This document shows, one piece after another, positions 1 to 8,445 of a stretch of DNA of 64,000 nucleotides. Below the pieces are notes generated by a model. The model saw only the letters and a program-made list of their open reading frames with translations. It was not told where the DNA came from and searched no databases. Origin of the DNA: Lachnospiraceae oral taxon 107 str. F0167 (GTDB taxonomy: Bacteria; Bacillota; Clostridia; Lachnospirales; Lachnospiraceae); the NCBI GenBank assembly GCA_000209465.1, contig GL890585.1:166506-230505 (forward strand), read 5' to 3'. Numbering within the stretch: the stretch's first letter is position 1; the number at the start of each line of letters is the position of its first letter. A program made the translations under genes and the position numbers.

Positions 1-294
1 GAAGCACTGGGACTTGATAAAAGGCAGACATTTATATATATTATCATTCCGCAAACTGTAAAGAGGCTTATACCGCTTTCAATAAACCTGATTACAAGAA
101 TGATAAAGACCACATCACTTGTACTTATGATCGGGGTGGTCGAGGTGATAAAGGTTGCGCAGCAGATAATAGAGGCAAACAGGACATCCAGTCCCAATGC
201 AGCTTTTGGAGTATATTTGGCGGTATTTATAATGTATTTTATTGCATGTACACCTATCAGTATGTTTGCAAGATATTTGGAAAAGAGAAATTAA
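1..294 (+). CDS. Polar amino-acid ABC transporter permease, C-terminal part
   Basis: The reading frame is already open at base 1, so only the last 97 codons are visible. The first residues form the EAA loop of an ABC importer permease (Glu-Ala-Leu-Gly near the edge, then Ile-Ile-Pro-Gln), which docks onto the ATPase in the membrane. Two hydrophobic membrane segments follow. The ATPase and binding-protein genes downstream are of the glutamine/cystine type, so this is the matching His/Glu/Gln-family permease. The gene ends 32 bases before the ATPase start, consistent with one operon. The N-terminus and the substrate cannot be read here. Confidence 0.88.
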   Translation, partial: EALGLDKRQTFIYIIIPQTVKRLIPLSINLITRMIKTTSLVLMIGVVEVIKVAQQIIEANRTSSPNAAFGVYLAVFIMYFIACTPISMFARYLEKRN

Positions 295-326
295 TAATGA
301 AGATTGGAATGATGGAAGGAGAGAAT

Positions 327-1100
327 ATGCCCCCATTATTGGAAATAAAAAATGTTGTAAAAAATTATGACGGAAAAACGCCTGTTCTTGAGGGAGTCAG
401 CCTGGAACTTAATAAGGGAGAGGTAATAGTACTTATAGGACCAAGCGGTTGCGGAAAGTCAACACTTCTTCGATGTATCAACGGATTGGAAGAAATACAG
501 GGAGGAAGCATCAGCCTTGACGGAGAGGTGATTGATTATAAGAAAAAGGATTTGACAAAGCTTAGGCAAAAAATAGGAATGGTATTCCAAAGTTATGAGC
601 TTTTTCCTCATATGACCATAATTGAAAATATTATACTTGCACCTACAAAGGTGGGAGGAGTTGGCAGAGAGAGCGCAAAAAAGGAAGCATTAAAGCTTCT
701 TGAAAAGGTGGGGCTTGCACATAAAGCAAATGCCTACCCGAGGGAACTCTCAGGAGGTCAAAAACAAAGGGTTGCAATAGTTAGAGCACTTGCAATGCAT
801 CCGGAGATTTTATTATTTGATGAGGTTACTGCGGCACTTGATCCTGAAATGGTCAGAGAAGTGCTGGATGTAATGCTTGAACTTGCAAAGCAGGGTTCAA
901 CTATGATGATTGTTACTCATGAGATGCAATTTGCAGAGGCGGTTGCGGACAGAGTATATTTCCTTGATAAGGGGAATATAGTGGAAACGGGCAGACCGAA
1001 GAGCTTTTTCACATCACCAAAGACTGAAAGAGCAAGACAATTTTTGAATATTTTTGAGTTTGAATCTATTAAAGACGAAAATGAAGAATATAATATATAG
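327..1100 (+). CDS. Polar amino-acid ABC transporter ATP-binding protein (GlnQ-like)
   Basis: This 257-residue protein is a complete ABC ATPase energising amino-acid import. Walker A (GPSGCGKST) is at residues 38-46, the Q-loop (VFQSYELFPHMT) at about 86-97, the signature LSGGQ at 141-145, Walker B (ILLFDE) at 161-166 and the H-loop (VTHE) near 196-199. The start at 327 is chosen because GGAAGGAGA lies just upstream; in-frame ATGs at 297 and 312 have no comparable site. Length and motif spacing are typical of the GlnQ/HisP family. It sits between the permease and the binding protein in one operon. The exact amino acid is unknown. Confidence 0.92.
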   Translation: MPPLLEIKNVVKNYDGKTPVLEGVSLELNKGEVIVLIGPSGCGKSTLLRCINGLEEIQGGSISLDGEVIDYKKKDLTKLRQKIGMVFQSYELFPHMTIIENIILAPTKVGGVGRESAKKEALKLLEKVGLAHKANAYPRELSGGQKQRVAIVRALAMHPEILLFDEVTAALDPEMVREVLDVMLELAKQGSTMMIVTHEMQFAEAVADRVYFLDKGNIVETGRPKSFFTSPKTERARQFLNIFEFESIKDENEEYNI

Positions 1101-1121
1101 ATTTTATTGGAGGAATTTAGA

Positions 1122-1973
1122 ATGAAAAAAGGTAAATTAATAGGATTATTAGGTATTTTAACAGCAGGTGTTTTGGCACTTAGTGCATGTGGTTCATCTT
1201 CAAAGCAGGCAGGTAAAAACAATTTCAGAACTTTGGATGAGATAAAAAAATCAGGAACTATAAATATCGGAGTGTTCTCAGATAAGCACCCGTTCGGATA
1301 TGTGGATGAAAACGGTGAATATCAGGGATATGATATTTATTTTGGAAACAGACTTGCAGAGGATTTAGGAGTTAAAATAAATTATGTCAGTACAGAGGCG
1401 GCAAACAGAGTGGAATATCTTGAGACCGGAAAGGTGGATATTATACTTGCAAACTTTACGGTTACACCTGAAAGAGCGGAGGCTGTAGATTTTGCACTGC
1501 CATATATGAATGTAGGACTTGGAGTGATTTCATCTGAAAAGGATGCCGTAGCAAGTCTTGATAACTGGAATGCAGATGATGAAATGATTGTAATTTCAGG
1601 AACAACAGCAGAACCGTATATGACTAAAAACTACCCAAATATCAAACTTCAAAAGTATGATACCTATGCAAATGCCAAGAATGCATTATTAAACGGAACA
1701 GGCAAGGCATGGGTAAATGACAATACAGAGGTTATCGCATTTGCAAACAGCAACCCGGGCTATGTGGTGGGTATTGACAGTCTTGGTGTAAACGACACTA
1801 TTGCACCGGCTGTTACAAAGGGAAACAGCAGTCTGCTTGAGTGGATAAATACGGAGATTGAAAATCTCGGCAAGGAGAATTTCTTCCACAAGGATTATGA
1901 AGAAACACTTACCGATACATATGGAAGTGCTTATGCGGATACTCTTGTAATCGAAGGCGGAAAAACAAAGTAA
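1122..1973 (+). CDS. Amino-acid ABC transporter substrate-binding lipoprotein
   Basis: The 283-residue product begins with a lipoprotein signal peptide: Lys-rich start, hydrophobic core, lipobox LSAC with Cys23, then a Gly/Ser linker. The rest reads as a family 3 extracellular solute-binding protein, with the usual opening (sGtinIGvfsdkhPFGyvDe, residues about 45-65) and the segment 'vdiilANFTVTPERAEAVDFALPY' in the middle. It captures an amino acid outside the cell for the upstream permease and ATPase. The ATG at 1122 is preceded by TTGGAGG at 1107-1113. It is the last gene of the operon, followed by a terminator. Ligand specificity (glutamine, cystine or other) is not resolved. Confidence 0.9.
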   Translation: MKKGKLIGLLGILTAGVLALSACGSSSKQAGKNNFRTLDEIKKSGTINIGVFSDKHPFGYVDENGEYQGYDIYFGNRLAEDLGVKINYVSTEAANRVEYLETGKVDIILANFTVTPERAEAVDFALPYMNVGLGVISSEKDAVASLDNWNADDEMIVISGTTAEPYMTKNYPNIKLQKYDTYANAKNALLNGTGKAWVNDNTEVIAFANSNPGYVVGIDSLGVNDTIAPAVTKGNSSLLEWINTEIENLGKENFFHKDYEETLTDTYGSAYADTLVIEGGKTK

Positions 1974-1999
1974 AATCGGAAATCCTTATTTAAATATAT

Positions 2000-2032
2000 A
2001 AAAAAGAACCTCAAAAAAGGGGTTCTTTTTTA
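2000..2032. terminator. Bidirectional intrinsic terminator
   Basis: AAAAAGAACC pairs with GGTTCTTTTT across a 10-base loop, with an A run on one side and a T run on the other. It can end the amino-acid transporter operon on the plus strand and the DUF421 gene arriving from the minus strand. Confidence 0.85.
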
Positions 2033-2056
2033 ATACATATAAAGTCTATATAAATA

Positions 2057-2692
2057 TTATATTTTCGGATAGGTGGTCAGGTTTAATTCACCATTTACAT
2101 ATTCGCCAAGAAATATTTGCTGTATATGTTCGATGCCCTGCTCTTTTACAGATGAGAGCAGCCATTTTTCATCATGTCCGATAAGCTCAAGTATATCCTG
2201 ATTTATTTTCCCGTTTGAGATAATGGGGAACTTAGGTGTAGCGGATTGCATATCTATAATGGTCAGCTTGCCGTTAGTCTCCATAATAGCCGATTTAACC
2301 TCCTTTGTAGAGACCAGCCCTTCCATTCTGATATGAAGCATAAGCTGCTCGGCGGATATACCGACCTTTGCACAATTTGCCACATTGACCTTGCCGTTTT
2401 TTATCAGAATAACAGGATTGCCGACTACCAATGATTTAATAAATTTGATATTAATAAGCAGCTTTACAATAATAACCACCAAGGACCAGATAAGTATAAA
2501 TATGAGGAAGGTTAAAATAGAAATAGATGTATTATAAATAACTCCACCTATAATACCTCCGAGTACATAGTTTTGAATCTGGTTTAGCGGAGTGTTTATT
2601 GAGAACTCATATTTGCCCAGTATATGTATTTGTAAAATCATCACCATAATACCAAGTATAAATTTGATTCCTACGAGTAAATATATATTCAT
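2057..2692 (-). CDS. DUF421 (YetF-like) membrane protein
   Basis: The 211-residue protein has three predicted hydrophobic segments in its first 90 residues, followed by a soluble region with the pattern typical of DUF421/YetF proteins (a GNPVILIKNGK turn near residue 95, then 'lmlhIRmEGl' and 'vksAIMEtNGKLtiid'). Members of this family are inner-membrane proteins with a cytosolic C-terminal domain; their biochemical role is not settled, although YetF-type proteins have been linked to spores and stress in Bacillus. It starts four bases after the DUF3290 gene ends, so the two are almost certainly cotranscribed and translationally linked. Confidence 0.85.
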   Translation of the reverse strand: MNIYLLVGIKFILGIMVMILQIHILGKYEFSINTPLNQIQNYVLGGIIGGVIYNTSISILTFLIFILIWSLVVIIVKLLINIKFIKSLVVGNPVILIKNGKVNVANCAKVGISAEQLMLHIRMEGLVSTKEVKSAIMETNGKLTIIDMQSATPKFPIISNGKINQDILELIGHDEKWLLSSVKEQGIEHIQQIFLGEYVNGELNLTTYPKI

Positions 2693-2695
2693 AAA

Positions 2696-3145
2696 TTATC
2701 TCTCCCCATTTATATATACATTGTGATCGATTACATGTGTGCGCTCCAAAGTATAGGAATTATTGTCGGAATTCAGATGAACTCTGTAGTCCTCTTCATT
2801 ATATCTGACGATAATGTCGTCCTTTAAAGTGGTGGAATTTACCATTACTTCATCAGGTGAAATATGATTATCGATAGCAACACTTTCAATAAATTTTAAA
2901 AGTACATGAGACTGTGAAAAATCTCTGTGATTTTGCTTATAGCTTTCGACCTGAATACCTAAAAGTATAAATGTCAGGACTACAATGCCTATTGCAATAT
3001 CTCTCAATCTGGTTTTCATCCTGTTTTTCATAAATTTGAGTGCTGTCAGTATAAAGACGGCTAAAAGTACAATTATAACAGCTGAACGCAGTATCAAAGC
3101 TGTTGACTGATTTTTGGTGATATATTCTAAAGTATAAAAATTCAT
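2696..3145 (-). CDS. DUF3290 membrane protein
   Basis: This 149-residue protein has two hydrophobic segments (about residues 20-40 and 48-66) and a soluble C-terminal part with alternating strands. Size, topology and the immediate neighbour match DUF3290, a small family that commonly precedes a DUF421 gene in Firmicutes. I recognise it mainly from that pairing and from the 'YitkNqs' start followed by a membrane segment. Function is unknown; the conserved pairing suggests a shared membrane complex. The first gene of a two-gene minus-strand unit; about 130 bases separate it from the ABC operon end downstream. Confidence 0.75.
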   Translation of the reverse strand: MNFYTLEYITKNQSTALILRSAVIIVLLAVFILTALKFMKNRMKTRLRDIAIGIVVLTFILLGIQVESYKQNHRDFSQSHVLLKFIESVAIDNHISPDEVMVNSTTLKDDIIVRYNEEDYRVHLNSDNNSYTLERTHVIDHNVYINGER

Positions 3146-3273
3146 ATGGCAATAACACTCCCTTCTGTAAAACTTCGTATTTTATAGCATAAATAGAATA
3201 GGGATTCAATAACTTTTTTATGTTTTATAAAAAAGTTATTTTTAAAGCAAATAGGTTACTTTGTCCTGCTGTA

Positions 3274-4026
3274 TTAATACATATTTGAAGCTTCTATAAG
3301 TGCTTTTGTATATTCATTATCAGGATGATGAATGATTCTTGAGGTGACATCTTTTTCCACAATATGTCCATCCTTCATAACAGCCACATCATCACACATA
3401 TGATGAACAAGGGATATGTCATGACATATAAAGAGTATTGCCATGCCAAGTTCTTCCTTTAATTCATTTAACAGTGATATAATTTTTCTTTGTACTATCA
3501 TATCAAGAGCAGAGGTGGCTTCATCACAGATAAGAAGCTTTGGAGAACTTGCTATGGCTCTTGCAATAGCTGCCCTTTGACATTCGCCTCCACTTACCTC
3601 ACCGGGATATTTATTATAAAATGTAGAGTCAAGACCGCAGCGCTTTAGCAGTGAAACTGCCTGATTTTTTAAATCGCCATTAAATCCGAAATTTTTTAAA
3701 TTTAAAACTATACTCTCTCCAAGACTTCTGACCGGATTAAAACTCTCCCTCGGAAGCTGAAAAATCATCTGCAAATCCTTATAGATCTTTTTGTACCGGG
3801 CAGGTGAAAAGCGGCTGATACAATTATTATCAAATATTATCTCTCCGGAAGTTATGGGAATAAGTCCTGTAACCGCTCTTGCAAGTGTGCTTTTTCCGGA
3901 ACCGCTTTCCCCTACTACACCAAGGCATCTGCCTGATTTTAAATTAAAATTTATATTTTCTATACTGGGCTTTTTTTCGCCTTTAAACTGTTTTGTAAGA
4001 TTTTTTATAATTAAAATATCATTCAT
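3274..4026 (-). CDS. Peptide/nickel-type ABC transporter ATP-binding protein (DppF-like)
   Basis: A 250-residue ABC ATPase with Walker A (GESGSGKST) near residues 39-47, a Q-loop (MIFQLPRESFNP), signature VSGGECQRAA near 142, Walker B (LLICDEATSALD) and a switch His (ICHD). The ESGSGKST variant and the Q-loop 'QlPreSFNP' are typical of the second ATPase (DppF/OppF/NikE) in the peptide/opine/nickel importer family. It powers uptake together with the partner ATPase just upstream. AGGAG precedes the ATG at 4026. It is the last gene of a five-gene minus-strand operon. The transported compound is not determined from this subunit. Confidence 0.9.
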   Translation of the reverse strand: MNDILIIKNLTKQFKGEKKPSIENINFNLKSGRCLGVVGESGSGKSTLARAVTGLIPITSGEIIFDNNCISRFSPARYKKIYKDLQMIFQLPRESFNPVRSLGESIVLNLKNFGFNGDLKNQAVSLLKRCGLDSTFYNKYPGEVSGGECQRAAIARAIASSPKLLICDEATSALDMIVQRKIISLLNELKEELGMAILFICHDISLVHHMCDDVAVMKDGHIVEKDVTSRIIHHPDNEYTKALIEASNMY

Positions 4027-4083
4027 ATATACTCCTAAATATATCGGAAAGGGTTCTGTTAAAACAAAAGGGAAGACAAAAGT

Positions 4084-4848
4084 CTACCCTAAAGTGGAAA
4101 GTATCAACTCCTTTGTAAAATCACTTTTAGGAGAGGAGAGAACTTCTTTCGCATTTCCATAATCAAGTGTTTTACCATTATTTAATACCAAAATATTGTC
4201 GGTGATACTTTTTGCTATTTTTATATTATGTGTTACCAGAATAATAGCAGTATTGTATTTTTCACGCAGAGATTTAAGTTCATTTACAATCTGTACGGCA
4301 ACTATTGGATCAAGTGCACTGGTAGGTTCATCAGCCAGTATAAGTGAGGGATTATTTAACATTGCCAGCGCAATACCCACCCTTTGGTTCATACCTCCTG
4401 AAAGCTCAAAGGGATAGGCATTTAAAATTCTTTTAGGATCCGGCAATGAAAGGTTTTCAAAAATATTTAAAGCTGTATTTAATGCATCATCTTTTGAAAT
4501 CTGTTTATGTGCTTTCATACTTTCAAAAACGGTATCACCGATGGTCTTTAAAGGATTGGTATGAATTCCTGATTCCTGAAAGACCATGCTGATGCGGCAA
4601 CCTCTTATACTTCTCATTTCATTGGTACTTAGTGAAAGCAGGTCTTTATTTTCAAATAAAATCTTACCGCTAAGCACCTTGGGACCTGAAAGCCCCAAGA
4701 TACTTTTTAATAATGTGGATTTGCCGCAGCCGCTGTTTCCTACTATGCCAAGAATCTCCCCCTCGCCCATTGAAAATGATAAATCATATAAAACCTGTTT
4801 TTTATCATATGAAATATTTATATCTTCAAATTTCAAAAGTTCTTTCAT
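4084..4848 (-). CDS. Peptide/nickel-type ABC transporter ATP-binding protein (DppD-like)
   Basis: A 254-residue ABC ATPase with Walker A (GNSGCGKST) near residues 37-45, Q-loop (MVFQESGIHTNPLKTIG), signature LSGGMNQRV, Walker B (LILADEPTSALD) and H-loop (VTHN). The LSGGMxQRV signature is characteristic of the DppD/OppD/NikD subunit. The ATG overlaps the stop codon of the binding-protein gene (TAATG), so translation is coupled. It is expected to form a heterodimer with the ATPase encoded downstream. It lacks the long C-terminal iron-sulphur-like extension found in many OppD proteins, which fits the shorter NikD-type members. Confidence 0.9.
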   Translation of the reverse strand: MKELLKFEDINISYDKKQVLYDLSFSMGEGEILGIVGNSGCGKSTLLKSILGLSGPKVLSGKILFENKDLLSLSTNEMRSIRGCRISMVFQESGIHTNPLKTIGDTVFESMKAHKQISKDDALNTALNIFENLSLPDPKRILNAYPFELSGGMNQRVGIALAMLNNPSLILADEPTSALDPIVAVQIVNELKSLREKYNTAIILVTHNIKIAKSITDNILVLNNGKTLDYGNAKEVLSSPKSDFTKELILSTLG

Positions 4849-6428
4849 TATTCTATTACCAGATCCTTGCTGAATTCATAGTAATCGCTTGGCATCGGAA
4901 CAAGTCCTTTTATATTATTCTTGCTTACAAGGCTCATCTGCAAATGAGAAACGAATATAAATCCGTAATCATCCACTAAAATATCGCTCATTTTCTGAGC
5001 TGTTTCATCACGCTTTTCACTGTCAAAGGTGGTGGAAAGAGTTTTTGCAAGCTCATCCAGTTCGCTGTTTGAATAATGCCCTCTGTTCTTTGATGATTCT
5101 GTAAGAGATGTTGTTTCAAAGAAATAAGCTTTATTTCCTGTAGGATTTGTAACCATAGCACTTGCAAGTATATCCCAGGCGCTGCTGTCTTTTACTACTT
5201 CAAGATAGTTTTCGGTACTGTTTATATTCAGCTTTATACCGATATCTTTAAGATTTGACTGCACACTCTGTGCCAGTATAGGAAGCTCGCTTCTTCCGGG
5301 ATAGGTAAGGAAGTTTAATTCAAAATTTTTACCGTCCTTATCCACGTATCCGTCACCGTCACTATCCGACCAGCCTGCAGCATTTAAAAGTTCCTTGGAT
5401 TTTTCGGGAGAGAAGCTGTAGTTTGGAGTTTCACCGTCCTTCATAGGGAAAGGCCCGTTTGCCACCTTGCCATGTCCACCCAGAAGTACATTTACAAATC
5501 CTTCCTTATCTACTGCCATAGCAATAGCCGATCTTATATTTTTATCCTTGAGCAGTTCATTTTCAAAATTCAGCTGCATAAAGAATGCTCTGCTGGTAGC
5601 AGATGAGTTTATAGTATAGTTATCATTTTCAAAAAGCGGATAGCTTGCGTATGGAAGTCCATAAGTAGCGTCAAGTTCTCCTGACTGTAGCCCCATAGTA
5701 AGAGTATCTCCGTCAGTGATGGATTTTACTGTGATATTTTTCTTTGCAACCGGACCTTCCCAGTAATCATCCCTTGATTCAAGTTTTATCTCGGTGTCTG
5801 ATACACTTATTGCCTTATATGGACCTGTACCTGATACATTCTTTGTTTCATCCACACCTACCTGCATATCTATAATTGCGGAATAAGGCTCTGCAAGGAA
5901 GTTTATAAGAGCAGGGTTTGGCTCTGTGCTAATAAATGTAAGAGTCCGGCCGTCAGCCTTTATCTCCTTGATTTTCATATCAGCGGGTGCTCTGTCATGT
6001 ACAGCTATCAAATCTTCAAAACATTCCTTTGCGGCGGCGGCATCAAGTTTTCTTCCTGATGAGAAATTTATGCCATCCTTTATTATAACTTCTAAAGTAT
6101 TGTCATCTAAAAATTTATAGGACTCGGCAAGCCACGGAACAAGCTCTATATTTTCATTCAGTTTAAATAATGTTTCACCTACACCATATCGTACACAGCT
6201 CCATCCGGAATAGTCGGCATGGGGATTAAGTCCTGCATCAGACATTCCCACACCATAGCTTGTGGTACCATAGACCATTGTTTTTACATCTGAGGTACTG
6301 TCTGAATTTGCTGCCGTAGTTTCGGCATTTGTAGTATTTTCATTTGCCTGCTTATTGGGAGCGGCACATGCACCCAGCAGTAAGGCTGTACTAATCGCAG
6401 CAGAAATTAATTTCATTTGTTTTCTCAT
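4848..6428 (-). CDS. Family 5 substrate-binding lipoprotein of a peptide/nickel-type ABC importer
   Basis: The 526-residue product has a lipoprotein signal (lipobox LGAC, Cys21) and a Thr/Ala/Ser/Asn-rich linker to about residue 50. The body follows the SBP_bac_5 layout: 'gvGETLFKLnenieLvPWLAESYkflDdntLevIiKdGInFSsGrkLDA' in the N-terminal lobe, 'GTGPYk' near residue 200, and 'nirsAIAMAVDKEgfvn' near 300. Family members bind peptides, opines, haem or metal chelates outside the cell. The gene context, two short ATPases and two permeases, also fits NikA-type nickel-chelate uptake, but I cannot choose. Unusually the binding protein sits third, after the permeases, rather than first. Confidence 0.9.
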   Translation of the reverse strand: MRKQMKLISAAISTALLLGACAAPNKQANENTTNAETTAANSDSTSDVKTMVYGTTSYGVGMSDAGLNPHADYSGWSCVRYGVGETLFKLNENIELVPWLAESYKFLDDNTLEVIIKDGINFSSGRKLDAAAAKECFEDLIAVHDRAPADMKIKEIKADGRTLTFISTEPNPALINFLAEPYSAIIDMQVGVDETKNVSGTGPYKAISVSDTEIKLESRDDYWEGPVAKKNITVKSITDGDTLTMGLQSGELDATYGLPYASYPLFENDNYTINSSATSRAFFMQLNFENELLKDKNIRSAIAMAVDKEGFVNVLLGGHGKVANGPFPMKDGETPNYSFSPEKSKELLNAAGWSDSDGDGYVDKDGKNFELNFLTYPGRSELPILAQSVQSNLKDIGIKLNINSTENYLEVVKDSSAWDILASAMVTNPTGNKAYFFETTSLTESSKNRGHYSNSELDELAKTLSTTFDSEKRDETAQKMSDILVDDYGFIFVSHLQMSLVSKNNIKGLVPMPSDYYEFSKDLVIE

Positions 6429-6512
6429 TTTTATTGATACTCCTTTATATAGTATTGGATATATGATGGCTAAAATTATTGTGTGTATATTTATAAAAAA
6501 CTTTTACAAAAT

Positions 6513-7307
6513 CTATATATTGTAATAATCTCTTAGAGCTTCTCCAAATATATTAAATATAGATACTGTAATAAATATGGCAACACCGGGAGAAAGAGTA
6601 ATCCAAGGTGCGATTTGAAGCAGACTTCTGCCTTCATTTATCATGCTTCCCCATTCAGGCGTGGGAGGTGTAGCACCAAGCCCAAGAAAAGAAAGTGCGG
6701 ACAGTTCCATCAGGCTTGTACCTATATCAAGGCTTGCCGTTACCGCAATCTGTCCTATTATATTGGGCAGTATTTCGGTAAACACTATCTGAACGGTATT
6801 GCTGCCGCTGAGTCTGGCGGCATTTATATATGTGGATGTTTTGGTAGAAAGTACCAGCCCTCTTGCAAGTCTTGCATATCTTGGCCAGCCCACCGATGCC
6901 AATGCGATTATCGCACCGAACATTCCGTTTTGGAAAAGTCCCGCAGCTGCAATTGCAAGCACAAGCCCCGGGAATGCCAGGAATATATCTGAAACTCTCA
7001 TAAGTACGGTATCGGCTATGCCGCCAAGATATCCGCAAAAAAGACCGACTATAACACCTGTAATTGACATTAAAAGTACCACAGCCAATGCAGAAAATAC
7101 ACTTATTCTGCCTGCGGCAATTACTCTGGAAAACATATCTCTTCCATAGATATCCGTTCCCATTATATGGGATAGAGAAGGAGCATTTTTTGCAATCATA
7201 AGGTTTTGCTCGGATATATCAAAGGGTGTAAGCTTCGGTGATAAAAAGGCAAACAAAAGCAGTGATATAACAAGTATTGAAGGAATAAGGATTTTTTCAG
7301 TTCGCAT
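6513..7307 (-). CDS. Peptide/nickel-type ABC transporter permease (DppC-like)
   Basis: A 264-residue membrane protein with about six hydrophobic segments. The early motif 'SHIMGTDIYGRDMFSRVIaaGRiSV' is the hallmark of DppC/NikC permeases, and 'aarlsGSntvqIvfteILPNI' is the EAA loop. It forms the channel with the DppB-like partner. I chose the ATG at 7307 because GAAGGAGG lies seven bases upstream; an in-frame ATG at 7322 lacks such a site. With this start the gene overlaps the end of the partner permease by about 11 bases, as expected in a tightly coupled operon. Confidence 0.9.
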   Translation of the reverse strand: MRTEKILIPSILVISLLLFAFLSPKLTPFDISEQNLMIAKNAPSLSHIMGTDIYGRDMFSRVIAAGRISVFSALAVVLLMSITGVIVGLFCGYLGGIADTVLMRVSDIFLAFPGLVLAIAAAGLFQNGMFGAIIALASVGWPRYARLARGLVLSTKTSTYINAARLSGSNTVQIVFTEILPNIIGQIAVTASLDIGTSLMELSALSFLGLGATPPTPEWGSMINEGRSLLQIAPWITLSPGVAIFITVSIFNIFGEALRDYYNI

Positions 7308-8247
7308 ATTTGCCTCCTTCAATTCTAAGTCTCGGATCTAAAAAGTAATAGGAAATATCAGCCAACAGATTTATAAAGACATATATAAATGCCATCCAAA
7401 GTACATAGGCTAAAATCACGGGATAATCTCTAAGCTTTATAGATTCTATAGCCAGTTTACCGATGCCGTCCCACATAAAAATACTCTCAACTATAGCACT
7501 GCCGCCCAGCAGACTGCCAAAGCTTAATGCCATAAGTGTAATAAGAGTAAGCGAGGTAAGTCGTAGAACATTAAAAAATATAATAGTATTTTCCTTTATT
7601 CCTCTGGCTCTTGCACCGCTTACATAGGGTTTTGACAGCTCGGATATAATAAGAGCACGAATCTGCCTGATATACTTTGCACTCATTGCAAGTGAGAGTG
7701 TAAGCGTAGGCAGTATAAGGCTTTTAAAGCTTGTGCCCTGTGAAATCACGGGTAGAAGCTTCATCTGCAATGCAAAAACATAGGAAAGCACAAGTGCTAC
7801 AAAAAAATTAGGGAGTGAATTGCCTATAAAGGACATTGCCTTGATAATATTATCAAATATACTATTTCTTTTTATTGCTGAAAGTATTCCAAGAGGCAAA
7901 GAAATAAGTATGGTTGTGATTAGAGAGCTGATACTTAAAAGCAGTGTATTCGGCAGTTTACCTATAATATAGCCAAAAACCGGTTTGCCGGATACATAGC
8001 TTACACCCATATCACCCTTTATTATGCTGGACAGCCAGCTTAGGTATTGAATTATAAAGGGGCGGTTTAAGCCCAGTTCCTCTCTTTTTTGATTTATAAG
8101 TTCAGGGGAAAGCATTCCTCCTATAGCTTCATATCTTACAGCCACAGCATCACCTCCGGTAAAATAGATGAGAGCAAAGGATATAAAGCTGATACCTATA
8201 AGTATAGGTACCAATGATAACAATCTTTTAAAAATATATTTACACAA
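7297..8247 (-). CDS. Peptide/nickel-type ABC transporter permease (DppB-like)
   Basis: A polytopic permease of about 316 residues with the DppB/NikB pattern: N-terminal 'yifKRLLSLVPiLiGIS', a large extracytoplasmic loop containing 'eeLGLNRPFIIQYLSWLssiikGDMGVSY', and a C-terminal 'DPRLRiegGk'. It pairs with the DppC-like subunit. No ATG fits the start. A TTG at 8247 has AGGTGG five bases upstream and gives the usual 'cKYIfKRLL' beginning, so I prefer it; an in-frame GTG at 8256 overlaps that ribosome site and is less likely. First gene of the operon, downstream of a consensus-like promoter at 8307-8335. Confidence 0.88.
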   Translation of the reverse strand: MCKYIFKRLLSLVPILIGISFISFALIYFTGGDAVAVRYEAIGGMLSPELINQKREELGLNRPFIIQYLSWLSSIIKGDMGVSYVSGKPVFGYIIGKLPNTLLLSISSLITTILISLPLGILSAIKRNSIFDNIIKAMSFIGNSLPNFFVALVLSYVFALQMKLLPVISQGTSFKSLILPTLTLSLAMSAKYIRQIRALIISELSKPYVSGARARGIKENTIIFFNVLRLTSLTLITLMALSFGSLLGGSAIVESIFMWDGIGKLAIESIKLRDYPVILAYVLWMAFIYVFINLLADISYYFLDPRLRIEGGKYAN

Positions 8248-8306
8248 TTTTGCCACCTAAAAAGGTAAAATTTATTTGTTTAAGCCTTGGCTGTAAACAT
8301 GATAAT

Positions 8307-8335
8307 AGAATATAAAAGTGGAGAGAATATGTCAA
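8307..8335 (-). promoter_or_regulatory. Sigma-A type promoter of the peptide/nickel ABC operon
   Basis: On the minus strand TTGACA (8335-8330) is followed by a 17-base spacer and TATTCT (8312-8307). Start of transcription would be near 8300, about 50 bases before the TTG start of the first permease. No clear operator was recognised beside it. Confidence 0.72.
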
Positions 8336-8386
8336 GAGAAAATGAAAACGAGTTTCATATTAGAAAAGATAAAATTTAGAAAAGAT

Positions 8387-8442
8387 AAAAAACTTACTTT
8401 ACAATCTTAAAGTCGCCTTTAGATTTGCAAAGTAAGTTTTTG
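8387..8442 (-). terminator. Terminator hairpin after the 2-hydroxyacid oxidizing enzyme gene
   Basis: AAAAACTTACTTT and AAAGTAAGTTTTT form the outer stem, and the interior also pairs (AATCTTAAAG with CTTTAGATT around a four-base loop). A and T runs flank both sides, so it can work in either direction; the gene ending four bases away on the minus strand is the obvious user. Confidence 0.82.
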
Positions 8443-8445
8443 ATA

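Noticed and set aside
3791..4162. Plus-strand open frame opposite the ABC ATPase genes
   Set aside because: It lies antisense to two clear ATPases and has no initiation signal or recognisable motif.
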